Shown here piece after piece: positions 34,407 through 44,200 of a stretch of DNA of 59,716 nt; the first letter of the stretch is position 1, and each line of letters begins with the position of its first letter. Below the pieces are notes generated by a model. It made no database searches. It was not told the origin of the DNA and worked only from the letters and a program-made list of their open reading frames with translations. The stretch lies in the NCBI GenBank assembly GCA_963840235.1, contig CAWIYC010000010.1, forward strand, positions 1-59,716, written 5' to 3'. The stretch is from JBBRHQ01 sp963840235. GTDB taxonomy: Bacteria; Actinomycetota; Thermoleophilia; Solirubrobacterales; 70-9. Made by a program: the position numbers and the translations under genes.

Positions 34407-35042
34407 ATGGAAGGGATAGGGGAGATCAGGGTCCGTCAGGCAGAGCGGGGTTCAGGGATGCGTGACGAGGACGCGAACAGCACCTCGGGCGATAGCCGAC
34501 TTGTCTCAGACGCGGTCTCGCGTGCCAGAGACGGCGACATGGAGGCGCTTCACTTCCTCTACGTCCGCTACGCCCCCGACGTCCTCGGCTACGTCATGAG
34601 CATCGTCAAGGACCATCACGAGGCCGAGGACATCACCCAGGACGTCTTCATCAAGCTGATGACCGTGATCAAGAAGTACGAGCCGCGGGGAGACGTCCCC
34701 TTCGCCGCCTGGATCCTGCGGGTCTCGCGCAACGCCGCCCTGGACCGGATGCGGGCGAGGCGGGCGATCCCGACCGAAGAGGTGCGGGTGCGGGACTCCG
34801 GGCAGGGTCAGATCAGCTCCGAGCGGGTCCACGACCTCAACCAGGCGCTCGGCGAGCTTCCCGAGGGCCAGCGCGAGGTTCTCGTCCTGCGCCACATCGT
34901 CGGCCTCTCGCCGATCGAGATCGCCGACACCCTCGGCAAGACCGAGAGCTCGGTCCACGGCCTTCACCATCGCGGGCGGCGGACGCTTCAGTCGGCCCTG
35001 GTCGAGCTGGGCGCCGCTCCGGTGGTCTTTCCCGGGGCCTAG
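34407..35042 (+). CDS. ECF-type RNA polymerase sigma factor
   Basis: This 211-residue sigma-70 family protein has region 2 at about 45-110 (ALHFLYVRYAPDVLGYVMSI, EAEDITQDVFIKLM, FAAWILRVSRNAALD) and region 4 at about 145-200 (ALGELPEGQREVLVLRH, SPIEIADTLGKTESSVHGL). Regions 1.2 and 3 are absent, as in ECF factors. The ATG at 34407 has AGGA nearby; ATG at 34458 is an alternative. No anti-sigma gene (zinc-finger or transmembrane) is adjacent, which is unusual. Instead two paralogous RHH-like genes flank it on the opposite strand. Its targets are unknown; the neighbouring envelope locus is a candidate. Confidence 0.85.
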   Translation: MEGIGEIRVRQAERGSGMRDEDANSTSGDSRLVSDAVSRARDGDMEALHFLYVRYAPDVLGYVMSIVKDHHEAEDITQDVFIKLMTVIKKYEPRGDVPFAAWILRVSRNAALDRMRARRAIPTEEVRVRDSGQGQISSERVHDLNQALGELPEGQREVLVLRHIVGLSPIEIADTLGKTESSVHGLHHRGRRTLQSALVELGAAPVVFPGA

Positions 35043-35055
35043 CCCGGCGGCTTCC

Positions 35056-35409
35056 TCAGTCGTCGAGGACGCTGCGGCCGATGCGGCCGGTTTCGACGTG
35101 GGCGGCGAAGTAGAGAGCCGCATGCTCGGCCAGCCGCTCGGCTGAGACGCCCTGGCGGTCCGCTTCGCGCATCAGCGCTTCCCAGGGCGCATCGTCGATC
35201 GTGATCTGCACCTGCACCCCCTCCCCCTCGATCAGCTCGCGACGGAAGCGCGGGTACGCCCAGCCGGGGGCGTAGGTGTCCTTCTCGGTCAGGTAGTAGC
35301 GGATCGCCAGTGCCAGGGGAGGTCCTAGGCTGCTCGGCTCCGCGCGGCTCTCTCCCCGTAGGGCTCTGAGGCTGATTTCGCCGAGGATGACGTTGACGAT
35401 CCGCGGCAT
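35056..35409 (-). CDS. Small RHH-like protein, paralogue of the 33697-34056 product
   Basis: This 117-residue protein is convergent with the sigma-factor gene, 13 bases from its stop. The start ATG at 35409 has GAAGGAAG close upstream. The N-terminal half contains LGPPLALAIRYYLTEKDTYA, the C-terminal half a strand plus two helices (VQVQITIDDAPWEAL, GVSAERLAEHAALYFAAHVE) suggestive of a ribbon-helix-helix fold. It shares this plan with the smaller gene on the other side of the sigma factor. It could be a DNA-binding regulator or an antitoxin-like protein, but no toxin partner is seen. The function is not known. Confidence 0.6.
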   Translation of the reverse strand: MPRIVNVILGEISLRALRGESRAEPSSLGPPLALAIRYYLTEKDTYAPGWAYPRFRRELIEGEGVQVQITIDDAPWEALMREADRQGVSAERLAEHAALYFAAHVETGRIGRSVLDD

Positions 35410-35492
35410 GGCTTCCTTCTCTCGCTCTCGACTTTTCCGCCGGCAGGGACGGGTCCACTCATACTATTTCCCCCGGAGGCGGCCTAACCTCC

Positions 35493-35900
35493 CTATTTCT
35501 CGGTGTTGCCGTCCTCGAACGCGAGGCGGGCTTCGGCCGGATCGAGGAACTCCTCCACCCGCACGGCCCGGCCACCGGCGAAGGTCGAGATCGTCGCTAT
35601 CCGGACCTCGACCTCCGCTCCGCTGCCGAGCCCGGAGCCGCGCAGGCGTCCGACCGCCAGCACCCGGTCGTCGCGCTCGAGGATCTCCTCCGACTCGTAG
35701 GCCATGCCGGGCATCGTCCGCTGCCAATCCTCGAGATAGGTTCGAATCGCCTCGGGACCGCGATGGACCGTCGCCGCAGGGTGCTCCCGCGCCACCACCC
35801 ACTCGACCTCGGGGTCGGCGAGGCTGGCCATCGCCTCGATATCGCCCCGGTTATAGGCCTCGATCCAATCGCCGACCTGCTCTGAGCGGCCCTCCTCCAA
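35493..35900 (-). CDS. SnoaL-like (NTF2-fold) protein
   Basis: This protein of about 135 residues has the cone-shaped NTF2-like fold pattern: VGDWIEAYNRGDIEAMASLADPEVEWV, GPEAIRTYLEDWQ, and a sheet-rich C-terminus ending VEEFLDPAEARLAFE. Such proteins act as small-molecule isomerases, hydrolases or binding proteins; no catalytic assignment is possible. The TTG at 35900 is the best start, 9 bases after the relA stop. A longer frame overlaps relA. Two other SnoaL-like genes occur at 56807 and 59325. Confidence 0.7.
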   Translation of the reverse strand: MEEGRSEQVGDWIEAYNRGDIEAMASLADPEVEWVVAREHPAATVHRGPEAIRTYLEDWQRTMPGMAYESEEILERDDRVLAVGRLRGSGLGSGAEVEVRIATISTFAGGRAVRVEEFLDPAEARLAFEDGNTEK

Positions 35901-35908
35901 AGCGGTCG

Positions 35909-38212
35909 TCAGCCGGTCGGAGTGACCCGGTAAGCGTCGAATACCGACTCCACGTTGCGGATCCGGGTGATGCACTGCTTCAGTTGCTGGGTGTCGCCGA
36001 CCTCGACCACGAAGCGGTTCTTGACCATCGGGTGCTTGGTGATGCAACTGGCCTCGAGGATGTTGATCCCGGCCTCGGCGAGGGTCCGCGAGAGGTCCTC
36101 GAGCAGCCGGGTTCGGTCCCAGGCGTCCACCTGAAGCTCGACCCTGTAGGAGGCCTCGTTGTCGCCCTCCCAGCTGACGTCGACGAACCGCTCGGGGGAC
36201 TTCTTCAATGCCTTCACGTTGCGGCAGTCATCGCGGTGGATCGTGATCCCCCGGCCGAGCGAGACGTAGCCGACGATCTCGTCGCCGGGCACCGGGCGGC
36301 AGCACTTCGCCAGGCGCACCGCGACGTCCTCGACGCCCTTGACCTGGATCCCGAAGTTCGACGCCTCCTTGGTCCGGCGGGCGGCGTCCTCGCGGCCGGG
36401 CGCCAGCCCCAGAGGCTCCCGCTCCTCCACCGCCTCACCCGCCTTCAGCCGCTGCATCAGCTTGTTGGTGACCGTCTTCGCCGGGATCTTCCCCTGACCC
36501 AGGGCGATATAGAAGTCCGTCGCCTTGCGGAAGCCCATCTCGCGGAAGACGTCGGCCAGCAGGGGCGACATTGCCAGCTTCTGCATCGGCAGGTTGCGCT
36601 TGCGAAGAGCCTGTTCGAGCACCTCGCGCCCATGGCGCTCGGCGTCCTCGCGGCGCTCCTCCTTGAACCAGGCCCGTATCTTGTTGCGGGCACGGCTGGT
36701 CCGGACCAGCTTGAGCCAGTCGCGCGAGGGTCCGCGCTCGCGCTTCGCCGTCAGCACCTCGACGATATCTCCAGATTTCAGCTGGTAATGGAGCGGCACG
36801 ATCTTGCCGTTGACCTTGGCCCCGACGCAGCGGTGGCCGACGTCGGTGTGAACGGCGTAGGCGAAATCGAGGGGAGTCGAGCCGCCGGAGAGGTTCTTGA
36901 CCTCGCCCTTGGGGGTGAAGACGAAGACCTCGTCCTCGAACAGGTCAACCTTCAGAGACTCGAGGAACTCGGCCGGGTCCTGCTCCCCCTCGCTCTCGAC
37001 CAACTGGCGCAACCAGGTCATCTTCTCGCGCCTGGGGTCCCCCCTGCTCCCTTCCTTGTAGGCGACGTGGGCGGCGATCCCGAACTCGGCCAGCTCGTGC
37101 ATCTCCGCCGTTCGGATCTGTATCTCCAGCGGCTTGCCCTCGGGGCCGATCACGGTCGTGTGCAGCGCCTGGTACATGTTCGCCTTCGGCATCGCCACGA
37201 AGTCCTTGAAGCGGCCCGGCAACGGCTTCCACAGCGAGTGGATGACGCCGATGGCCCCGTAGCAGTCCTTGACCGAGCCGACGATCACCCGCATCGCCGT
37301 CAGATCGAGGATCTCGTTGAACTCGCGGCCCTTCTTGGTCATCTTCGTGTAGATCGAGTAGAAGTGCTTGGCCCGGCCGGAGATCCGAGCGTCGATTCCC
37401 ACCTGCGTCAGCTCCTCGGCGAGGAAGCGCCCGGCGTCCTGGACGTACTTCTCGCGCTCGGTCCGCTGCTGGGCCACCAGATCCTTGATCTCCTCGTACT
37501 TGCGCGGGTGCAGGGTGGCGAAGGCGAGGTCCTCCAGCTCCCACTTGATCGCGTGGATCCCGAGGCGGTGGGCGAGCGGGGCGTAGATCTCGACCGTCTC
37601 CCGGGCCTTCGCGATCTGTTTCTGCTTCGGCAGCGCCTCGAGCGTGCGCATGTTGTGCAACCGGTCGGCGAGCTTGATCAGGATCACCCTGACGTCGCTG
37701 GCCATCGCGACCATCATCTTGCGGTAGTTCTCCGCCTGGCGCTCGTCGCGGCTCTCGAAGGTGATCCCGGTCAGCTTGGTGACGCCGTCCACCAGTTGCG
37801 CCACCTCCTCGCCGAACTCGGCGTCGATCTCCTCCAGGCTGGCGCTGGTGTCCTCGACCGTGTCGTGGAGGAGCGCCGCGCACAGGGTCTCGGTGTCGAG
37901 CCGCATCCCGGCGCAGATCCGCGCCACCCCGACCGGGTGGGTGATGAACTCGTCGCCCGACTTCCGCATCTGGTCGGCGTGACGGTCACAGGCAAAGGCG
38001 AAGGCCCTCTCGACCGCCCGGCGATCGATCGGCACCGCCGCCGCTGCCTCGCCGTCGAGCGATGAGTCGAACTCCTCGACCAGCGCCAGCAGGTCGCCGA
38101 GCAGCGCCCGCTGTTCCCCGGTCAGCGCCGGGGTCAGGTCGTCGAGGGGTGCCGTGCCGTGATCGTGCGGGGGAGCCCCGACCTTGGTGTGGCCGCTGCG
38201 GTCCTCCGGCAC
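35909..38212 (-). CDS. relA: RelA/SpoT bifunctional (p)ppGpp synthetase/hydrolase
   Basis: This 767-residue stringent-response enzyme makes and degrades (p)ppGpp. Domains in order are: HD hydrolase (FITHPVGVARICA, ALLHDTVEDT); synthetase (DLTAMRVIVGSVKDCYG, FKDFVAMPKANMYQALHTTV, LEIQIRTAEMHELAEFGIAAH); TGS (VFVFTPKGEVKNL, DFAYAVHTDVGH); a Cys-containing linker (RLAKCCRPVPGDEIVGY); and a C-terminal ACT (YRVELQVDAWDRTRLLEDLS). The intact HD motif suggests both activities are kept. GTG at 38212 gives a 70-residue N-terminal extension before the HD domain, longer than usual. The gene lies downstream of recJ and is followed by the SnoaL gene. Confidence 0.95.
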   Translation of the reverse strand: MPEDRSGHTKVGAPPHDHGTAPLDDLTPALTGEQRALLGDLLALVEEFDSSLDGEAAAAVPIDRRAVERAFAFACDRHADQMRKSGDEFITHPVGVARICAGMRLDTETLCAALLHDTVEDTSASLEEIDAEFGEEVAQLVDGVTKLTGITFESRDERQAENYRKMMVAMASDVRVILIKLADRLHNMRTLEALPKQKQIAKARETVEIYAPLAHRLGIHAIKWELEDLAFATLHPRKYEEIKDLVAQQRTEREKYVQDAGRFLAEELTQVGIDARISGRAKHFYSIYTKMTKKGREFNEILDLTAMRVIVGSVKDCYGAIGVIHSLWKPLPGRFKDFVAMPKANMYQALHTTVIGPEGKPLEIQIRTAEMHELAEFGIAAHVAYKEGSRGDPRREKMTWLRQLVESEGEQDPAEFLESLKVDLFEDEVFVFTPKGEVKNLSGGSTPLDFAYAVHTDVGHRCVGAKVNGKIVPLHYQLKSGDIVEVLTAKRERGPSRDWLKLVRTSRARNKIRAWFKEERREDAERHGREVLEQALRKRNLPMQKLAMSPLLADVFREMGFRKATDFYIALGQGKIPAKTVTNKLMQRLKAGEAVEEREPLGLAPGREDAARRTKEASNFGIQVKGVEDVAVRLAKCCRPVPGDEIVGYVSLGRGITIHRDDCRNVKALKKSPERFVDVSWEGDNEASYRVELQVDAWDRTRLLEDLSRTLAEAGINILEASCITKHPMVKNRFVVEVGDTQQLKQCITRIRNVESVFDAYRVTPTG

Positions 38213-38316
38213 CTCGGCGCCGTTGGCCCGTGGGCCCGCCGCCCCCGGCTTAGCGACCGCCGGCTCCGCGGCATCCCTGGAAGCCGAAGCCTGGACCGGC
38301 CCCGCCTCCGAGCCTT

Positions 38317-40872
38317 CTACGGATCTCTCAGACTTTCGAGGTATCTCTTGCCCTCCTGGTGACGGGCGCTGTAGGCGCGAAACGCCGACGAACGCTCAAG
38401 GTCTGTCCCCTCCGAGGATACGGCCCCGAGGTGCCGAACGCCCGACCCGGCGTCGATTCCCGCCAGACCCAATTCCGCCAGTACCAGCATGCATCGCGCC
38501 GCAAGCTCGGGGCTCCGGGGGTGACTGCCGTCCCCCCGCAGGGCGCTGCTCAGGACCTCCCCCCCGCATGGCCCGGCCGCCCTCAGGTCCCGGAACAGCG
38601 AGCGCAGGGCCATTCGCAGGCCGCACTGCTCCTCGAGCACTGAGATGGAGAATGCGCGCTCGGCGTCGCCCCAGACCGGGTGCAGAAAGCCGACACCGGC
38701 CCGGACAAGGGCCATCAGCTCCGGGGAGGGGGCTGGGTCGACGAGGACGATGTGGTCGTAGCCGGCGGCGAGCGCCGGCGCCAGTCCCAAGGCGGCGTAG
38801 TCCCCAAGGGCGAGGCCGCCTTGATGGGGATCGGCCAGCGCCGCGACCACCCGTCGCGGACAGCGGCCGCATGCGATCCGGGGCGCGCCGGTTCCGAACC
38901 TGGCGAGTCCGGCGGCGCCCGCTGCGAGCCCTGAGCGTCGTGAGGCGTCGGCGGAAAGTGCCAGCACCGAGTCGCCGCTGGATACCAGCTCGGCGATGAT
39001 CGCCGCAGCAGAGCCGGTTCTCCGCACCAGCTCGCGCTCCGCTTCGCTGCCGGGCCCAGGCATCATCGGCTCCCCCCCTTCGGGACCTCTCGCAGCCTCC
39101 GCGTCGAAGCGCTCCCACCATTCCTCCTCGCCGGTCTGGCAGTGATGTTCCGGGTCCGCCCCTGCCGCCTCCCCGTCCCCGCCCAGCCGGTACATCTCGC
39201 GCAGGACCAGGCGGGGCTCGACTGCACCGTTCCACTGGTTGACCTCGAGCCGCACCGCGGCGTCGATCGCCTCGTCCTCGCCGACCGGGATCGATGGCCG
39301 CCCGAAGGCGACGGTGAGCGCGCGGTTGACACCGCTGTGGAGGTTGAAGCGGGAGTGCCTGCCCTCTCCCATGGCGCGAACGTCCCTGATCCGGGCCGAG
39401 GGGACCAGCAGGCTGACGCCGGGGTTGCCGGCCCCGAACGGGCCGAGCCGCTCGATCTCTTCGGCCAGGTCGAGGCCGATCCCGTCCCCTCCGACGACTG
39501 CGTCGATGCGCTCGGTGCGGACCCGATCGCCGGACCCGATCGCGGCGGCCGCGTGCGCGATGAAGGCCTCGCGAAAGGCCTCGACCTGCTCCGAGCGGAC
39601 CTCGAGCCCGGCGGCGGCCCGGTGGCCGCCGAACCGCTCGAGATGCTCCGAGCACGCCCGCAGGCCCTCGAGCAGGTCGAATCCGGGGACGCTGCGCCCG
39701 GAGCCGCGGCCGGCCCCCTCGGAGTCGAGTGAGATCAGGATCGCGGGCTTCAGGTGGCGCTCGGCCAGCCGCGAGGCGACTATCCCGATCACCCCGGGAT
39801 GCCAACCGGGAGCAGCTATGACGATCGCCCCGGCATCGCGCAAGCGACCGGGCAGATCAGCCAATGCGGCGACCGCCCCAGCCTCCACCTCCCTCTCGGT
39901 CCGGCGACGCTCCTGGTTTGCGCGATCGAGCTCGTCGGCGATCTGCCCGGCCCGCCCGCCATCGCCGGTGAGGAAGAGCTCGACCCCCGCGTCGGCGCGG
40001 TAGAGGCGCCCGGAGGCGTTGATCCGCGGCCCAAGCCGGAATGCCAGGTCGCCTTCGTCGAGGGTCGAGGGCTCGCAGCCCGCCACATCCATCAGGGCCC
40101 GCATCCCGGGCCGCCGGGCGCGGCGCGCCACCTCCAGCCCGCGCCGTACCAGCGAGCGGTTTTCGCCCAGCAGCGGGACGACGTCTGCGACCGTCGCCAG
40201 GGCGACGAGATCGAGGTCGCGCTCGGCCTCGGACGAATCGCGCCCGGCGGCCTCCCGCAACGCCTGGGTCAACTTCCACGCGACCGCGGTTCCGCACAGC
40301 TCGGCGAATGGGTAGCCGCTCAGCGACGGGTGCAGGATCGGGCAAGCGGGAAGCCCGGACCCCGGCTGGTGGTGGTCGGTGACGATCACCTCGATCCCGA
40401 GGCGCTTGGCCCTGGCGACGGCCTCGACGGCGGTGATCGCGCAGTCCACGGTGAGGATCAGGGAGGTTCCGCGCGCCGCCAGCGCGTCGACGCCGGCATC
40501 GCTGAGGCCGTAGCCGTCGGCGATCCTGTCCGGAATCAGCCAGTCACACTTCGCGCCGAGGTCCCGCAGGGCTGAGACCGCTATCGCCGTCGCGCAGACT
40601 CCGTCGACGTCGAAATCGCCGTGGACCGTGATCGGGCGACCCTCCTCGATCGCGCCCAGCAGGCGCCCACACACCGCCGCCATCGAATCGAAGGCCCCCG
40701 CCGGGTGCGACTCGGCCGCCTCGAGGAAGCGGCGGGCCTCCGCCGGCGAGCGGTAGCCGCGCCGCACCAGCGTGATCGCCACCGGCTCGCTTACGCCGAG
40801 GCCCTCGCTCAGGGCCCGGGCCTCGGCGTAGGAGTAGGGCTCGGCCGCATAGGCCTTCGAGGATTGCGTCAC
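38317..40872 (-). CDS. recJ: Single-stranded-DNA-specific exonuclease RecJ, long form
   Basis: This 851-residue 5'-3' exonuclease has DHH motifs ITVHGDFDVDGVCATA, LTVDCAITA and VTDHHQPGSG, then the DHHA1 region (GWHPGVIGIVASRLAERH, SVPGFDLLEGL, FGGHRAAAGLEV) and an OB-like domain (RFNLHSGVNRALTVAFG). About 290 further residues follow, with a Rossmann-like portion (AAIIAELVSSGDSVLALSAD, HIVLVDPAPSPELMAL). Longer RecJ forms exist in Firmicutes and Actinobacteria, so the extension is not unique, but its role here is unclear. The start is GTG at 40872, with a TAGCCT element 6 bases upstream suggesting a leaderless mRNA. Confidence 0.9.
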   Translation of the reverse strand: MTQSSKAYAAEPYSYAEARALSEGLGVSEPVAITLVRRGYRSPAEARRFLEAAESHPAGAFDSMAAVCGRLLGAIEEGRPITVHGDFDVDGVCATAIAVSALRDLGAKCDWLIPDRIADGYGLSDAGVDALAARGTSLILTVDCAITAVEAVARAKRLGIEVIVTDHHQPGSGLPACPILHPSLSGYPFAELCGTAVAWKLTQALREAAGRDSSEAERDLDLVALATVADVVPLLGENRSLVRRGLEVARRARRPGMRALMDVAGCEPSTLDEGDLAFRLGPRINASGRLYRADAGVELFLTGDGGRAGQIADELDRANQERRRTEREVEAGAVAALADLPGRLRDAGAIVIAAPGWHPGVIGIVASRLAERHLKPAILISLDSEGAGRGSGRSVPGFDLLEGLRACSEHLERFGGHRAAAGLEVRSEQVEAFREAFIAHAAAAIGSGDRVRTERIDAVVGGDGIGLDLAEEIERLGPFGAGNPGVSLLVPSARIRDVRAMGEGRHSRFNLHSGVNRALTVAFGRPSIPVGEDEAIDAAVRLEVNQWNGAVEPRLVLREMYRLGGDGEAAGADPEHHCQTGEEEWWERFDAEAARGPEGGEPMMPGPGSEAERELVRRTGSAAAIIAELVSSGDSVLALSADASRRSGLAAGAAGLARFGTGAPRIACGRCPRRVVAALADPHQGGLALGDYAALGLAPALAAGYDHIVLVDPAPSPELMALVRAGVGFLHPVWGDAERAFSISVLEEQCGLRMALRSLFRDLRAAGPCGGEVLSSALRGDGSHPRSPELAARCMLVLAELGLAGIDAGSGVRHLGAVSSEGTDLERSSAFRAYSARHQEGKRYLESLRDP

Positions 40873-40878
40873 ACCCTG

Positions 40879-40884
40879 AGGCTA
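40879..40884 (-). promoter_or_regulatory. -10-like element TAGCCT before recJ
   Basis: TAGCCT on the minus strand ends 6 bases before the GTG start of recJ. This is the distance expected if transcription began at the start codon. No ribosome binding site is seen. It sits in the 84-base gap between recJ and the small membrane-protein gene. Confidence 0.45.
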
Positions 40885-40956
40885 AGAAGTGGCGCCGACG
40901 GCAATCGTCCCCGGGGCATGCCGAAACTGCGGGAAGAAGCCGGGTCCCAGCCCGCC

Positions 40957-41226
40957 CTAGGCCCCTTCCGAGCGCTCCTGGCGGATTCCGATCGCGTAGA
41001 TCACACCAAGCCCGATGACGGTGCCGGGGATCGCCAGCAGCGCCGTGCCGAGGTCGGTGTCTCCCATCCCCTTGCCGCTGGCGACCTGGACCGCGGCGCC
41101 GAAGAGGACCGATCCGATCGTCGCGCCGACGAAGGCGCCGATGATCCCCTGCCAGAAGTGATCGGGCATGAACACGGTGAAGTGCCAGAGCGCGATCCCC
41201 ATCGTGAACCAGACAAGTATTGCCAT
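40957..41226 (-). CDS. Small membrane protein, three predicted helices
   Basis: This 89-residue protein is made of three hydrophobic segments: AILVWFTMGIALWHFTVFM, IIGAFVGATIGSVLFGAAV and TALLAIPGTVIGLGVIYAIG. It is reminiscent of GlsB/YeaQ-type transglycosylase-associated proteins by size and by its glycine-rich central helix. That family match is weak. The ATG is 3 bases after the secDF stop, so it is the tail of that operon. It could assist secretion or be an unrelated envelope protein. Confidence 0.6.
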   Translation of the reverse strand: MAILVWFTMGIALWHFTVFMPDHFWQGIIGAFVGATIGSVLFGAAVQVASGKGMGDTDLGTALLAIPGTVIGLGVIYAIGIRQERSEGA

Positions 41227-41229
41227 CGC

Positions 41230-44200
41230 CTAGCGATTCCTCCCATGCTTGCGGCGCCCGCCGCGTCGTTGCTGGCGGCGCTCCCGGCGCGCCGCGCGCT
41301 CGCTCGCGCGCGACCCCTCCTCCGGCTCAGGCTCCGCGCCGGCGTCGCCCCCGTCGGAGCCCGGGGACTCGACCAGCGCGGTCGGCGCAACTGCCTCGGC
41401 CCCCGACTCCGGCTCCGCGTCCCCGTCCGATGCCTCTCCCTCCTGCGCCAGGGATCCGCCCCCGTCCCCCCCACTCTGCTTTTCGGCGATCGTCGCCTCG
41501 ATCTGCTCGTCCGTCTCGTCATCCGTGCTCAGCTTCGCCACCTCGACGTCGTCGGCGAAGGCCGGCACGGTCCCGTCGATCTGCTCGATCCGCGCCCGCC
41601 GCCTGCGGTAGGCCGGCTCGCGCTCCTTCCAGGCGTTCAGCACCGGCGAGGCGATGAAGATCGACGAGTATGTCCCTGAGGCGATCCCGACCAGCATCGC
41701 GAAGGCGAAGTCCTGGAGGATCACCCCGCCGAAGACCAGCAGCGAGACGACCCCGAACAGGGTCGAGACGCTGGTCGCCAGCGAACGGGTCAGGACCTCG
41801 CTCATCGAGCGGTTGACGATCTGGGAGAAGGCGGCCCGCGGCATCCGCGGCAGGTTCTCGCGGATGCGGTCGAAGACGATGATCGTGTCGTAGAGCGAGT
41901 AGCCGAGGATGGTCAGGAACGCCGCGACCGTCCCGGTGGTGACCTCGCGGCCGGTGAGCGAGTAGATCCCGGCGGTGATCAGGATGTCGTGCAGGAGCGC
42001 GATCAGGACCGGTATCGCGAACTTCGGCTGGAAGCGGAAGGCGATGTAGGCGCCGATCACCAGGATCGAGAGGATCAGCGCCTGCACGGCGCTGTTGGCC
42101 ACCTGCTGGCCGAAGGTCGGCCCGACGCTGGTGCTGTCGAAGCCGTTCTCGGCGATCCCGTATGTGGAGCCGAGCGAGGCGCGGGCGTTCTTGACCCGGT
42201 CGGGCTGAAGCTGGCGGGTCTGGATCTGGAAGACGTTGTCGCCCAGCACGGGGTCGGAGACCTTCTGGATCTCCTCGCCGTCGATGCCGGCGCTGCTGAG
42301 GGTATTGCGGACCGAGTCCTCGTTGGTCGGCTTCACCAGCGCCACCTTGATCCGAGTGCCGGACTCGAAGTCGATGCCGAAGTTCAGCTGCTTGGTCGCC
42401 AGCGAGAGGGCGCCGATCAGAAGGATGCAGCCCGACATCGAGAAGAACCAGCGGCTGGCGCCGATGAAGTCGAAGTGCCAGCGGACCCGCTCCTCGGCCG
42501 CAGCGCCGAGCATGCCCGGCGTGCGCAGGAACCTGCTGCGGCTCATGCTTCCCAGCAACGCCTGGGTGAAGACGACGGCGGTCAGCAGCGAGACGATCGT
42601 CCCGACGCCGAGGGTGAAGGCGAAGCCCTTGACCCCGGCGGTCGCGAGCACGAACAGGATGAAGGCCGTCAGCAGGGTGACGACGTTGGCGTCGATGATC
42701 GTCGCGATCCCACGCCGGTAGCCGGCCGCGATCGCGGACGGCATCGATCTGCCCGCTCTCACCTCCTCCTTGATCCGCTCGAAGACGACGATGTTGGAGT
42801 CGGCGGCGACCCCGATCGTCAGCACCAGGCCGGCGATCCCCGGCAGCGTCAGGGTGATCGGGATCAGCTTGATCAGGGCGAAGAAGATGACCGCGTAGGC
42901 GCCCAGCGCGATCGAGGCGACGAGTCCGAGGAAGCGGTAGAAGATGAGCAGGAAGAGGACGACCGCGATCAGGCCGACGACCGCCGCCTTCACCCCCTGG
43001 TCGAGCGCCTGCTGTCCCAGCGTCGCCGATACCTGCGTCTGGCTGATCAGCTTGAGGTTGATCGGCAGAGCGCCGATCTGGAGCGTCGTCGCCAGGTCCT
43101 GGGCCTCGGTGATGTCCTTGAAGCCGCCCGAGATCTGGGCACCGGTGCGGCCGTCGATCCCGTCGGGGTTCTCGGCGAAATTGATGATCGGCCGGGTCTC
43201 GACGACGTTGTCGAGGATGACCGCGAAGTGCCCCGAGAGGGCGCTGGCCTGATCGATGCTGACCGAGCCGATCGCCCCCGCCGCGGCGGCGCTGTTGGCA
43301 CCGCGCTGGGCGATCGCCCGGGTGACCTCCTGGAACGAGGAGCGGCCCTGGTCGGTGAAGTCGAAGGTTACGTTGGGGGCGTTGGTCGTCGAGTCGAAGC
43401 CCTGCTTGGGGTTGGTGATGTCGGTGCCCGACAGCGACGGGCGGTCACGGAGCGCGTACCAGCCGGGCGGGAACTCCTCGGGCGGCACGGCCTTGCCATC
43501 GGAGTCGGTCGGCGACTCCGAGACCACGATCGTCCCGACCGGCACCTTGACGTGGAAGCTCCCCTTGTGGGGGCGCTTCTGGCCGGTCGTGCTGACGTAG
43601 AGGTCCTTGACCGAGGTTTCCGGTCCGGCGATCAGCTTGTGTGGGGGCTGCTTCTTGAACAGGTAGTAGCGCGGGGTCGAGGCGGTGCAGTCGTTGCAGG
43701 CCTCCGGCTTCTGCTCGGCGGCCAGCTGCGCCGCCTCATAGGCCGACGGGTAGGCGCCGGAGAAGACCAGCTGCTGGGCCAGCGGCTTGTCGGGGTTGCG
43801 GCCGGCGTCGCGCCAGCGCTGCTTCGAGGCCTTCAGGGCCGCGGGGGGCGGGTTGACCCCCGGCTGCCCGCCGATCACCTTCTCGGGCCCGATCAGGTTC
43901 GGCTCCCAGTCGAAGAAGTAGAGCTGCGCGGTCGTCCCCACCTGGTCCTTGGCCCGCTCGGCGTTGGTGACGTCTGGAAGGCTGACCGAGATCTCGTTGG
44001 TCCCGAGCCTTGATACCTCCGGCTCGGAGACGCCGAGCTTGTCGATCCGCTCGCGGATGATCGTGATCGAGCGGTCTATGTCGCCGCCGGTCACCTCCTT
44101 GACCTGGCCCGAGGGCTTGCCCTGGTAGATCAACTCGACCCCGCCCTTGAGGTCGAGGCCGAGCTTGGTCGGCTTGGAGACGATCACCAGCGCCGAGACG

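Noticed and set aside
35387..38065. A plus-strand open frame of 892 codons
   Set aside because: It is antisense to relA, whose domains are unmistakable. The product is Arg/His/Leu-rich low-complexity sequence typical of high-GC shadow frames.
41989..44013. A plus-strand open frame of 674 codons
   Set aside because: It is the antisense shadow of secDF and matches no fold pattern.
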